The position numbers and the translations under genes are program-made. From Datura wrightii (Eukaryota; Streptophyta; Magnoliopsida; Solanales; Solanaceae), in the NCBI GenBank assembly GCA_035772735.1, contig JASDFA010000001.1, positions 75,666,001 through 75,730,000 of the forward strand: DNA of 64,000 nt, read 5' to 3'. The notes beneath the pieces were generated by a model, which was given only the letters and a program-made list of their open reading frames with translations, was not told the DNA's origin and did not search any database. Below, in pieces: positions 13,001 through 23,149 of this stretch (its first letter is position 1; each line of letters opens with the position of its first letter).

Positions 13001-13477
13001 GCATCTCAGAGGCACCAAAAATCCTACTATGATGTGCGGCGTGGGGACCTGGAATTTAGTGTTAGTGATTGGGTGTTTTTGAAAGATTCGCCAATGAAGG
13101 ACGTAATAAGGTTTGGTAAAAAGGGAAATCTTAGCCCTAGGTTTATTATCCCTTATCGGATCCTCCGGAGAATAGGCCAAGTGGCATATGAGTTAGTCTT
13201 ACCTCCAGAGTTAGAATCTGTTCACCCAGTCTTTCATGTCTCAATGCTGCGAAAGTGTATAGGGGATCTATCTCGAGTCGTGCTAGTTGAGGACGTACAG
13301 GTTACTGAGAAGTTGGCCTACGAAGAGGTTCCAATGGTCATATTAGATTGGCAGGTTTGTAGGTTGAGAACAAAAGATGTCGCCTCTATTAAAGTATTAT
13401 GGAGGAACAGGAATAAAGAAGAGATGACTCGGGAAGCTGAGGATGATATGAAGTCTAGATATCCTCACCTGTTCTAG
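10080..13477 (+). pseudogene. Element B protease-RT-RNase H-integrase-chromodomain (broken)
   Basis: Pol of element B. Protease from about 10080 to 10410 with IDPGSTLSY in place of the usual DSGA/DPGA block. RT at about 10690-11230; its catalytic FIDD is intact at 11136-11147. RNase H at about 11500-11840 (YCDAS, THDLELAAV, FTDHKSL). Integrase at about 12140-13300: zinc HHCC region (CPNCQQVKAEH), first Asp in NMDFLIGLP, second Asp in ISDTGAQFT, Glu in ERTIQMLED. In-frame stops at 10408, 10908, 11183, 11728, 11788, 11818 and 12493, and a frame change near 12665. The protein would run to a stop at 13475-13477. Confidence 0.9.
13320..13477 (+). other. Element B chromodomain (C terminus of integrase)
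   Basis: The last ~50 residues, from AYEEVPMVILDWQVCRLR through IKVLWRN to DDMKSRYPHLF, have the pattern of plant chromovirus chromodomains, which steer integration towards heterochromatin. The aromatic cage position after KVLWRN is weakened (MTREAE instead of the TWE seen in C and D). Confidence 0.8.
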
Positions 13478-13725
13478 GATTGATCCAGCTTATGTAGTTA
13501 AGGTAAGGTTGTTATTTAGTTGTCAATTTACTACTTATGTTATTAGTACTGTTGTTTAGCTACCTCTTACTATTGTGTAATTGTTGCTATAGTGCCCTAT
13601 GAGATACCTATATTGGATTTTTTTGCATTTCAGGTTTTTCAGATAGTCCATATTACAGGGGAGACTCTGTTGAAATTTTTCTAGAACATTAGTTAAGAGA
13701 GTTAACTCCTTCAAGCTATAGTTGA

Positions 13726-13758
13726 CATTAGAGGACGAATGTTCCTAAGGGGGGAGGA
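13726..13758 (+). other. Element B pre-PPT inverted repeat and polypurine tract
   Basis: CATTAG-AGGA-CGAATG (13726-13741) followed by AAGGGGGGAGGA directly before the 3' LTR. The purine run is the plus-strand DNA primer. The small inverted repeat before it recurs in D, C, F and H. Confidence 0.8.
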
Positions 13759-15837
13759 TGTTACACTCCATGAGTTTCTATCATTTAGTCGGCATACTCA
13801 TACGTAAGTCGAGAGTTTAAGAGTACAACGTGTATGAGAAAGGGCCCAAGGAGAGGTTGAACAAGTGCAGAATCGAGATAGCAGGGGAGAAGGCCAGACT
13901 AGTTGCAATTGGGGCAACGTGTCACGGACCTTCTCCCTCCGTGATGGGCTCCGTGATATGCCTGTAAAACGGAGCGTTGGGGTCTGTGTCACAGACCCCC
14001 TGTCCACCACCCAGGTTATATATAAATTCAATTGATTCAACTTGTTTCATATCATATAGGCAAAACCTCATCCAGGAAGAGAGATTTACGCAACTTTCCT
14101 TCGATTATGCTACAAAACACTGTCCAAATTCAAATTAACTTCAGGTATCGAGTTCTAAGCCTGCAGGGAGCATTACTACAGAGTTATTTTCTCAAAATAC
14201 GTCAGGCAAATCGTAACCCTATCGAGTAAAAGTTGTCTGAATTGCTCCAAACTGATTTCTAAACGATCACAAGCATCAAGTAAGTATTTCTCCCTTATGA
14301 ACTCTCGATAAATTATAGGTTTTCGGCCGTATTCTGTGAAGTTGAAGTATTAGTATTATTAGTATTAAAAGTTATCATTTGACCGAATTTGGTATTGAAG
14401 TTGATCCCTTTTTCACAGTAATACAGTTACAGTTGGAAAAAGCCATTGACTTCAAACTGAAACTCGTCAGTTAATGAGGAATCGGCGATCGAGGTATGTT
14501 AAGGTGAATTTCTTCGGCAAGTTAGTTTCTACAGTATTATAATATGGATTGAATCCCAGTAAGAGAGACAAAAGTTTGCTATTGTGAATAGCTGATGTTG
14601 GTAGCTGAGACCAGTACTTATGTTTAGTTTGGGATTGACTTTGCCCTGTATAGCCTTCTATGACCAACCCAGGGTTACTAGCTGTGTCGTTGCCCGCAAG
14701 GGCTAGATGACATACCTCCGAGGTTTTATGTCATACACAAGGGACGAAGATGAGGTCCGAGGACCTTACACAGTCCATTCCATGGCTGGACTATTTCTAT
14801 GTTGTATCGGCACCACACCCCCGTCGAGCCTGGTGCCCAGGGTACAGATAGCAGGAGTCCACCGGACGTAGGCACAACTATAGTTCAGGGGCTGAGAGGG
14901 CTCAGTTGTAGAACCAGGGGACTGGTAGGACGGCTATGGTTATTGGTTGACTCATTTTGACCTTGTTAGGCTATATAGATTGAAGTGTGCTCACCAAGGC
15001 CTATGGGGGTCCCGAGTGGGTTATTCTTTGCTGGTTGTACCTTCCGGCTTATGGGGGCTAGGTAAGGTTCTTGTTTGCACTATTTACTATTAGATTAGGT
15101 AGCAGGAAGTTTAGTTATTCAGGTTATACCTCTATCTCTTTCACTAAGTTACTTTCAGTTTCATCTTAAGTGTTGCTCAGTTATTTTCAGTTATTTCCTT
15201 ACATATTCGGTACATAATGTACTGACGCCCATATTGGGGCGCTGCATTACTTGCATGCAGGTGTGGATAGATGCGGATAAGGACCATCTTAGCTTTCAGC
15301 TAGAGTTACTAGTGCAGTCGGCTCCTTTCCTCTTAAGCTAACAGCTAGAAGCTTTACTCTTTTGATTGTGCAGTATATGGGTAGGTTGGGGCCCTGTCTC
15401 GACCATCATTCCACTCCTAGAGGCTTGCAGATTTTACAATTTCCCTGTGGTTAGTTTGTTGTTGGTCGTGTGGAGCCTATATATGTGTTATTTCTTATGG
15501 TGGCCGTGTGGGGCCTTATTAGCTGTTAGATAGTGGCCTTGTCGGCTATAATATAGTTATAGTTTTCTGATTTTCATTTCAGTCATAACTAAACAACATG
15601 GTGGTCTTGTCGGCCCGCATATGATTCCTTTTATTTGCCTGTTGCGGGTTAGTTATTTTCTTTATAGGTGTCTATAAGGACTTGTCGGTCAGAGGTTGTG
15701 TTTACAACTGAGATTTAGCACGTTGTTTTCTTGAGATGAGTTGAAGGCTCGCTCCAGATGTGCATAAGCCTAGCTAGGTCAGTCAGATTCCAATATGGCA
15801 CTAGGTTCCAGTCATGCCCCTATGGTGGGGCGTGAAA
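13759..15837 (+). repeat. Element B 3' LTR
   Basis: 2079 bp, TGTTACACTCC to GGGGCGTGAAA; pairs with the 5' LTR. The many substitutions and small indels between the two copies indicate an old insertion. Followed by the target duplication CATAA. Confidence 0.93.
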
Positions 15838-15842
15838 CATAA

Positions 15843-17959
15843 TACGGTACAACATAGAAAATATGCATCAGTACTTTGAATGTACAAAGTAACTGAGATA
15901 TACAATAAACATGGAAAATAAACAACTAAACCGAGATAACATGAAATGACCAACTGATATTGAATACTAATGAAACTACGCTATAACTGATATGGTTAAT
16001 AATGACCTTAACTGATGGCCATAAACATGTCCTGGATTGGAGTGACTAGCCTTAGCTAAACTGAACTGAACTAAACTGATACTGAGTTAAGCTGACACTG
16101 AGCTGGATAGAGACTAAACTTAAACTGATATTGAGTTAAGCTGACACTGAGCTGGATAGAGACTAAACTGACTAACAAGTGGGAGAGTCTATAACGGACA
16201 TATAACCACGTGAGCTAAAAATGGAGTCTGATATATACACCCTATTGAAGAAATCCCACTGTACCTTTCCAAGGTATAGTGGCTGAGCTGGGTGATCACA
16301 AATCTGGGGCCCGTCGGGCTAGTAGTGGCAATGTAGTTTTGGAAACCTGGGTGCGCTGCAACCTCGGTCTGCTCAGTGCTAAGTACTACTCCCACTGGAT
16401 AGTCCTAACTTGACTACTAAGATGATAGCTTAAAGTTGGGGTCTTGGAATAAGTTAGGAATACTTATCTAGAAGTACCCTGAGAGTCTATCAGACCGGTT
16501 AACTGAAACTAGTGTTCTAAGACTTGCCAGAGCTGCTTATCTAGAAGCGTCATAACTATTTGAAGAACAAATTGATAACTGAAAGTACTGGTTCTAAGAC
16601 TTGTTAGAGCTTCTTATCTGTAAGCGTCGTGACTGTCTAAAGAACAAACTAATAATTGATAACTGAAAACTGGGACTGAGAGGTGTTACTGGCACCTCAA
16701 GAGACTGACTATAGTCAAACTGATCAGCTGATATTTCTGTAAGAAACTTGAATTTTTTTGATTACTGACTGAAACTAAATAGTCAATAATTCTACACTTG
16801 ATCATGCAACTGTACTATCCTGGTAATTTCAAGAACAATCAAATTCAAGCAACACTTGTATTTAGAACATGCTGAAATATTCAATTCACTGTATTCAAGA
16901 AACTAGGGCTAAAATCATAAAATTTCATGAAAAGAGATAATGACCAGAAGTATAGCTAACAACAACCCTAATTAATCATGAAAATCATAACAGGAAGAAA
17001 TACATAATTTACTATCAAATGAACTCTAACGGTAAACATTAAGGCTAGAATTGATAAGCAATTTAGAAGAGTTTTAGGGCACAAGGGAAGGACAATTACC
17101 TTGTTGAATTCTCATACACCTTGTGCAGAAATCTCGGAGAAAACCCTTGAGAAATCAGAGAAGAAAAATCGAAACCCTTGCTCCTGCTCTATGCTTCCTG
17201 ACTGAGTTTCTACGTTTTGACTTTGAGAGAATGAGAGGAATGAAGAGGGAATATCGATTACCTCTCTAAATCCCCTGAATATAACCCAAAATGATATATT
17301 TTAGGGATTAAAATGGTGGGAAGTTACAAAAATGCCCTGAAAGAATATCGGGAAAACTGCCCTATAGGGACCAATGGGTCACTCAACGAGTCGTTAGTTG
17401 ATACCATAACTTGTAGGGACCAGCCATTGGTCCTGGGCCTGGAATTAGGGCTCACTGGAATTCGGCAATGGGATGGAATCACGAACTCATTGGATAGACC
17501 AATGGGTCGTTGGTACTTCTCAGTGTCACTAGCAAGAAAACTTGGTCCCTCTGCTAAAGGACAACATAATGACTCATTGGTAGAACTAATGGATCATTGT
17601 GTCTGCTCGTGGCCAACACTTCTTGGACTTGAGATCTTTCGATGAGTGGAAACAATGACTTGTTAGAGGTGACAATGAGTCGTTGGTTCCACTCGTTGCT
17701 TCTGGGAGATACCTGGTAGATTTTTGAACATGGGATGCAACAGGCAACAGGATGACTTGTTACTCCTTCCAACAGCTCGTCCTATGCATCATTGGTCCAT
17801 AAAAGGAAATTCTACAGAGCTGACAGTGACTCAGACAACGGCCCATTATAGGTGATAACGATCCGTTGTCTTGGTCGTTCTATAACAAAAACTTTCTAGT
17901 TCTTTCTAGTTTTTTATGCAAAGTATGAGTTTGGACTAGGAATGTTTTGAGGTGTTACA
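15843..17959 (-). repeat. Element A 5' LTR, 5'-terminal part
   Basis: First 2117 bp of A's LTR (reading leftwards from 17959, TGTAACACCTC). It continues at 6386 after B. It contains a 49-bp tandem duplication (about 16077-16174) and, at 17360-17880, the GAGTCGTTG-type motifs typical of this LTR family. No gene seen. Confidence 0.88.
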
Positions 17960-18080
17960 TATACTTTCCGCATTTATTATGTTGAGCTTTAGTTTTCATG
18001 ATCATTCCATGGGTTGACTTGGAGCCATTTGTGGTTCTTTGCCCCGTGTCTCAATCCAAGCCTATGTTAGGGTCATGACA
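17960..18080 (+). repeat. Element D 5' LTR, terminal fragment
   Basis: Matches the end of D's 3' LTR (about 25557-25675) from CGCATTTATTATGTTGAG to CATGACA. Confidence 0.88.
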
Positions 18081-18084
18081 AACT

Positions 18085-18096
18085 TGGTATGAGAGC
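18085..18096 (+). other. Element D primer binding site
   Basis: TGGTATGAGAGC, one mismatch from the initiator-Met tRNA site, 4 bp after the LTR end. Confidence 0.88.
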
Positions 18097-18290
18097 ATTA
18101 GGTGTTGATGTGTCCTAGTGTGTCTGAAAGCCGCGTTAAGTAAAGTCTTTTTCATGGGTGTGAAGTACGCCACCCTTATGACAAAGAGGCTATGAAACGT
18201 TTTAGGAAATTTATCTTCTTTCATGATCTATGTCGTGCGATGAAATGTCTCTGTGTCCTTCTAAATCATGCTATATGCATTTGCAGAATC

Positions 18291-19400
18291 ATGTCTCCTC
18301 GTCGAGTTAACAGAAGAAGGAACGGAAATGGAAACTCCATGAGAATTGCAACGGAGATGGGTACCAGTCGGCCCTACCAGCCCCCGAGGATCATGTGCCC
18401 GAGTAGGTTGCCCATGCAGAGTTTAGGGCATCCATTCTGATGTTAGCACAAGCATTGACCACCCAGTTCGACCAACAGGTGGTAGTGCATGTTCCCACAA
18501 TGGGAATGCAGCAGTGGCAAGAGTCAGGGACCTTCTTAGGATGAACCTCTGGTGTTTCTCGGATTGAAGGTGGATGAGGATCTACACGAGTTTATTGATG
18601 AGATCCAAAAGATCACCTAGATTATGGGGTGGCAGGGGAGGAGTGTGCAGATCTAGCCTCTTATCAACTAAAAGGGGTTGCCCATATCTTGTTCAGATAG
18701 TGGAAGGATAGTAGTGCAGTTGGAGCAGGTACCATTAGTTGGAATGAGTTCGATACTGCGTTCTTGGATCGGTACATTCCCTGAGAGATGAGGGAGATTG
18801 AAACAGTTGAGTTTGTGAATCCAAGATAGAACAACATGATAGTCCAGGTGTATGCTTTAGTGTTCACCCGCTTGTCCAAACATGCAGCTGAGATGGTGGC
18901 GGACCAGAGGGCTCGAGTGAGCCAGTTCGTGCATGGGATAGTGGACTTTTTTGTCAAAGATTGTAGGACCGCTCTTCTCCACCAGGATATGGACTTCTCG
19001 CGGCTGATTCTATATGCCCAATAGGTAGAGGCGATACAGAAGAGTGAGCGAGAAAGAGAGTCCTACAGGGACAAGACCAATGGTCTTGGGTTCTACCAGC
19101 AGAGGCCTTGTGGTGGGCACCATCAGCAGTCCCATCAGAGATCATAAGCCCCAGCACTGTTAGCAGCAAGTGTGCAATCCAGATCTAGGCACGACCATAG
19201 GGGATGCGCGTCAGCCTGTCGAGGTTAGGGAAGAAGATCCATAGAGCCCAATATTACAAGTTATGATAGGTGTGGCAGAAGCAACATTGGTCAGTCCTAG
19301 AAGGTACAGGCGCTTGTTTCGGGCATAGAAATCCCGGACATATACTCAGAGATTGTCCAGCAACATACAGGGCCATGGTAAGGGTCGAGACCTAGCCACT
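18291..19400 (+). pseudogene. Element D gag (broken)
   Basis: Start ATG at 18291 (MSPRRVNRRRNGNGN), preceded by a leader like those of A and C. The gag core is readable at 18720-18960 in changing frames (WNEFDTAFLDRYIP, then a block ending LVFTRLSKHAAEMVADQRA). The zinc-knuckle region near 19260-19370 keeps only CDRCGR before decay. Several stops and at least two frame changes. Related to E's gag more than to B's. Confidence 0.8.
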
Positions 19401-19519
19401 AGTTTAGAAGCCCCACCAGCACACTCAGCTCAGCACGGTGCCTCCACTAGTGCTAGTGGTGGTCAGTGCTAGAATAGATTCTATGTCCTTACATCGCGTC
19501 AGGAGCAGGAGGTCTCCCC

Positions 19520-22500
19520 ATATGTAGTTACTGGTATGTTACGAGTATTCCACCTTGATGTATATGCTTTATTAGATCCATGGGCTACTTTATCTTTTGT
19601 GATGCCCTATGTTGCTAGTTTTTTGAGTCAATCCCAAAATCCTATCAGAACCCTTCTAAATCTCTACTCCAATCGGTGATTCAGTTATAGCTCTACGGGT
19701 ATATAGAAATTGCCCTGTCACAGTCCTTTAGAAAGTCACCTCAACAGATTTAGTATAACTAGCCATGACAGATTTTGATGTTATCTTTTGCATAGATTGG
19801 CTACATGCATCTTACGCCTCAGAAAATTGTAGAACCCATGTGGTAGAGTTTCGGTTTCCGGGTGAGCCAGTCCTAGAGTGGAAGAGTAGTTTAGCTGTGC
19901 GTGTAGGTCATTTAATTTCCTATCTTAAGGCTAGAAAGATGATTTCTAAAGGTTGCATGTACCATCTAGTTAGGTTTAAGGATGCTATATTCGAAACCCT
20001 GACTATCCAGTCAGTTTCTATAGTATGCGAATATCCAGAAGTGTTTCCAGATAATCAATTGAGAATTCCTCCCGAGCGGGAGATCGATTTTGGTATTGAC
20101 CTTCTTCCTGATATGCAGCCTATATCTATTCCTCCATATAGAACGGCTCCAGTTGAGCTAAAGGAGTTGAAGGAACTTTTAGACAAGGGTTTCATCAGAC
20201 CTAGAAAATCCCCCTAGGGTGCACCAGTACTCTTTGTTCGAAAGAAGGATGATTCCCTTCGGATGTGCATTGACTATCGGCAATTGAATAAGTTCACAGT
20301 CAATAACAAGTATTCCCTCCCCAAAATTAATGACTTGTTTGACCAGCTTTAGGGTGACAAGTGTTTTTCCAAAGATAGACCTCAGATACGAATATCATCA
20401 GCTCAGGGTTAGAGAGAAGGACATCCTGAAGATAGCCTTCAGGACTCGGTATGGTCACTATGAGTTTGTTTTTATTTCTTTTGAACTAATGAATGCTCCT
20501 GAAGCTTTTATAGGTTCGATGAATAGGGTGTTCAAGACGTATTTGGACATGTTCGTCATTGCGTTCATGTATGACATTCTCATATATACTCAGAGCCAGG
20601 AGGTATATGCCGCTCATTTGAGGGTGCTACTACAGACTCTTAAGGATCGCCAACTGTACACTAAAAAAAGCAAGTGTGAGTTTTGGTTAAACTCAGTAGC
20701 ATTTCTGGATCATGTGGTGTCAAGTGAAGGTGTATAGGTGTACTCTCAAAAGATAGAAGCTATGAAGAATTCTCCTAGACTAGTGAATCCTTCAAATATC
20801 AGGAGTTTCTTAGGCTTAGTTAGTTACTAGTGGAGGTTTGTTGAAGGATTTTTATCCATTGCAACACAGTTGACTAAGTTGACCCAGAAGAAAGTGAAGT
20901 TTCAATGGTTAGAGGCCTGTGAGAAGAGCTTCCAAGAGTTCAAGACTCGACTCACCTTAGCACCAATATTGACTCTAGTTGAGGGTACCGATGGGTTAGT
21001 GGTATATTGTGATGCCTCAAGGATCGTCCTTGGTTGTGTATTAATGCAGCATGGTAAAGTTATAACCTATGCTTCCAGGCAGCTGAAAGTCCATGAAAAG
21101 AATTGTCCGACTCACGACCTTGAGTTGGCAGCGGTAGTATTTTCCTTGATGATTTGGAGACACTATTTGTACGGGGTCCATGTGGATGTGTTTATGGACC
21201 ACAAAAGCCTACAGTACGTGTTTACGAAAAGGATCTAAATCTACGTAAAAGGAGGTGGTTGGAGCTTCTTAAGGATTATGATATGAGTGTCCTTACCATC
21301 TGGGCAAGGCTAATGTAGTGGAAGATGCTCTTAGCAAGCTTTTTATGGAGAGTGTGTCCCACGTAAATGAGGAGAGGAAAGAGTTCGTGAAGGATGTGCA
21401 TTGGCTAGCACGACTAGGAGTTTGTCTTATTGACTCGACAAATGGTGGTGTCATTGTTCAGGATGGATCAAAATCTTCCTTGGTGACCGAAGTCAAGGCT
21501 AGACAAGACGAGGATCCTAATTTGGTAAAGTTGAAGGAAGCTGTTCAGAATCAGGAGGTGGAGGTTTTCTCCTAAGGGGGAGATGGTGTACTACGATATC
21601 AGGGTCGTTCGTGTGTACCGGGTGTTGATGACTTGAGGGAGAAGATGTTGCATGAGGCTCATGGTTCCAGATATTCCATACATCCATGACCCACAAAGAT
21701 GTACCGTGACCTACCAGAAGTCTATTAGTGGAATGGCATGAAGAAGGACAAAGCAGAGTTTGTGGCCAAGTGTTCGAATTGTCAATAGGTGAAAGTTGAG
21801 CATCAAAAACCTAGAGGTGTGCTTCAAGACATAAGTATCCCTACTTGGAAGTGGGAGGAAATAAATATGGACTTCATCATAGGGTTGCCTCGTACTCGTC
21901 GACAATATGAATCCATTTGCGTTGTAAACAGGTTGACTAAAGCAGCTTAGTTTCTACCTGTCAAGAATGCCAACTCAACGGAGGATTATGCTAAATTGTA
22001 TATTCGGGAGATAGTTCAGTTGCATGGAGTTCCCTTTTCCATCATATCAGATAGAGGTACTCAGTTTACCTTCTATTTTTGGAGATCGTTTCAGAATGGA
22101 CTTGGTACTCAGGTCAAGCTTAGTACAGTTTTTCACCCGCATATAGACAGTCAGGCTGAACGGAGAATTCAGACTCCCGAGGACATGTTGAGAGCATATG
22201 TGACTTATTTCAAGATTAGTTTGGATGATCATTTACCTCTCATTGAATTTTCATATAACAACAGTTACCATTCCAGCATTCAGATGGCTCTGTTAAAGGC
22301 TCTTTGTGGGCGGAGATGTAGATCGCCTATTGGTTGGTTCGAAGTCGGTGAATCTACTTTGATAGGACTAGATTTAGTTGATGAGGCTATGGAGAAAATT
22401 CATCTTATAAGGGAAAGGTTGAAAATAGCTCAGAGTCGCCAAAAGTCCTATGCGGATGTGAGAAGGAGAGAACTCGAGTTTGAAGTTAATGATTGGGTGT

Positions 22501-22921
22501 TTCTAAAAGTTTCTCCCCTGAAGGGAGTTATGAGATTCAGAAAGAAGGGGAAACTTAGTCCCCATTATATTGGCCCGTACAGGATCGTGAGACGTGTTGG
22601 CAAGGTGGCTTATGATTTGGAGTTTCCCTTAGAACTAGCTTCAGTACATCCAGTTTTCCATGTATCACTCTCTAAGAAGTGTATGGGTGATCCGGTTTTG
22701 GTTGTTCCGGTGGAGAGCATAGATGTGAAGCATAGGCTTATCTATGAAGAGGTTCCAGTTGATATACTTGATCGTCAGGTTCAGAAGTTAAGAAACAAGG
22801 AAGTAGCCCAGTAAAGGTTTTGTGGAGAAATGAACATGTTGAGGGAGCTACGTGGGAAGCCGAAGCAGATATGATGGCTAAATACCCGCATCTATTCCCT
22901 TCCGGTTTAGTTCCAGCTTGA
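19520..22921 (+). pseudogene. Element D protease-RT-RNase H-integrase-chromodomain (broken)
   Basis: Protease near 19530-19850 (LLDPWATLSF, with Trp for Gly next to the active Asp). RT at about 20150-20750; the catalytic FIDD has become FMYD (20564-20575), so the first metal-binding Asp is lost. RNase H at about 20990-21240 (YCDAS, THDLELAAV, DHKSLQYVF). Integrase from about 21590 to 22700, well preserved from 21996: NMDFIIGLP, ISDRGTQFT and the Glu of ERRIQTPEDM are readable. A stop in the RT linker (20215), frame shifts near 20360 and 21235, and a one-base loss near 22806 that cuts the chromodomain. The stop is at 22919-22921. Confidence 0.9.
22735..22921 (+). other. Element D chromodomain (frameshifted)
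   Basis: YEEVPVDILDRQVQKLRNKEV, one-base deletion, then KVLWRNEHVEGATWEAEADM and KYPHLF in the next frame. Chromodomain pattern of plant chromoviruses. Without the deletion site the two halves align with C's copy. Confidence 0.8.
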
Positions 22922-23116
22922 GGTGTCACTTTCCTCATTAGTACTCTATTCAGTTCATGTGATCCAGTTTCTCTCATATCAATGCATGTATGTGTGATTC
23001 ATGAATTCAGTTCAATCATGAATTTCTGTTCGGAGTTAGTCACTCTGTCAATTTAAGCCTTAGATGTTCAGTATTTAGGATGACAGTCTATTCCTCAGCT
23101 TTTCAGTATGTTCATT

Positions 23117-23149
23117 CATTCGAGGACAAATGTCCCAAGGGGGAGAGGA
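23117..23149 (+). other. Element D pre-PPT inverted repeat and polypurine tract
   Basis: CATTCG-AGGA-CAAATG at 23117-23132 followed by AAGGGGGAGAGGA before the 3' LTR. One stem base is decayed (C to A). Confidence 0.78.

Larger units (their letters stand above)
6387..15837 (+). mobile_element. Element B: complete Ty3/gypsy chromovirus inserted in A's LTR
   Basis: Complete 9451-bp LTR retrotransposon on the plus strand. 5' LTR 6387-8487, internal region 8488-13758, 3' LTR 13759-15837. Flanked by CATAA at 6382-6386 and 15838-15842. The flanks join into a continuous copy of A's LTR (compare 3801-3840 in the solo LTR), which proves nesting. LTRs begin TGTTACAC and end TGACA (5') or TGAAA (3', terminal C lost). 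This is a different LTR family from A, C, D and E. The coding region is broken by stops and shifts. Confidence 0.93.
1..17959 (-). mobile_element. Element A: Tekay/Del-type chromovirus, minus strand, 5' half only, interrupted twice
   Basis: Ty3/gypsy LTR retrotransposon read on the minus strand. Visible parts are the internal region (1-3416 and 5896-6002) and the 5' LTR (6003-6386 and 15843-17959, about 2.5 kb when added up). Integrase, chromodomain and 3' LTR lie left of position 1. A solo LTR (3417-5895) and the complete element B (6387-15837) interrupt it, each with a matching 5-bp target duplication, so both arrived later. On its right A ends with the LTR terminus TGTAACACC (minus) and abuts the tail of D's 5' LTR, so A probably inserted into D. 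Confidence 0.85.

Noticed and set aside
17313..17645. 110-codon open frame on plus strand
   Set aside because: Antisense in A's LTR, same repeated motif; no similarity to a known protein.
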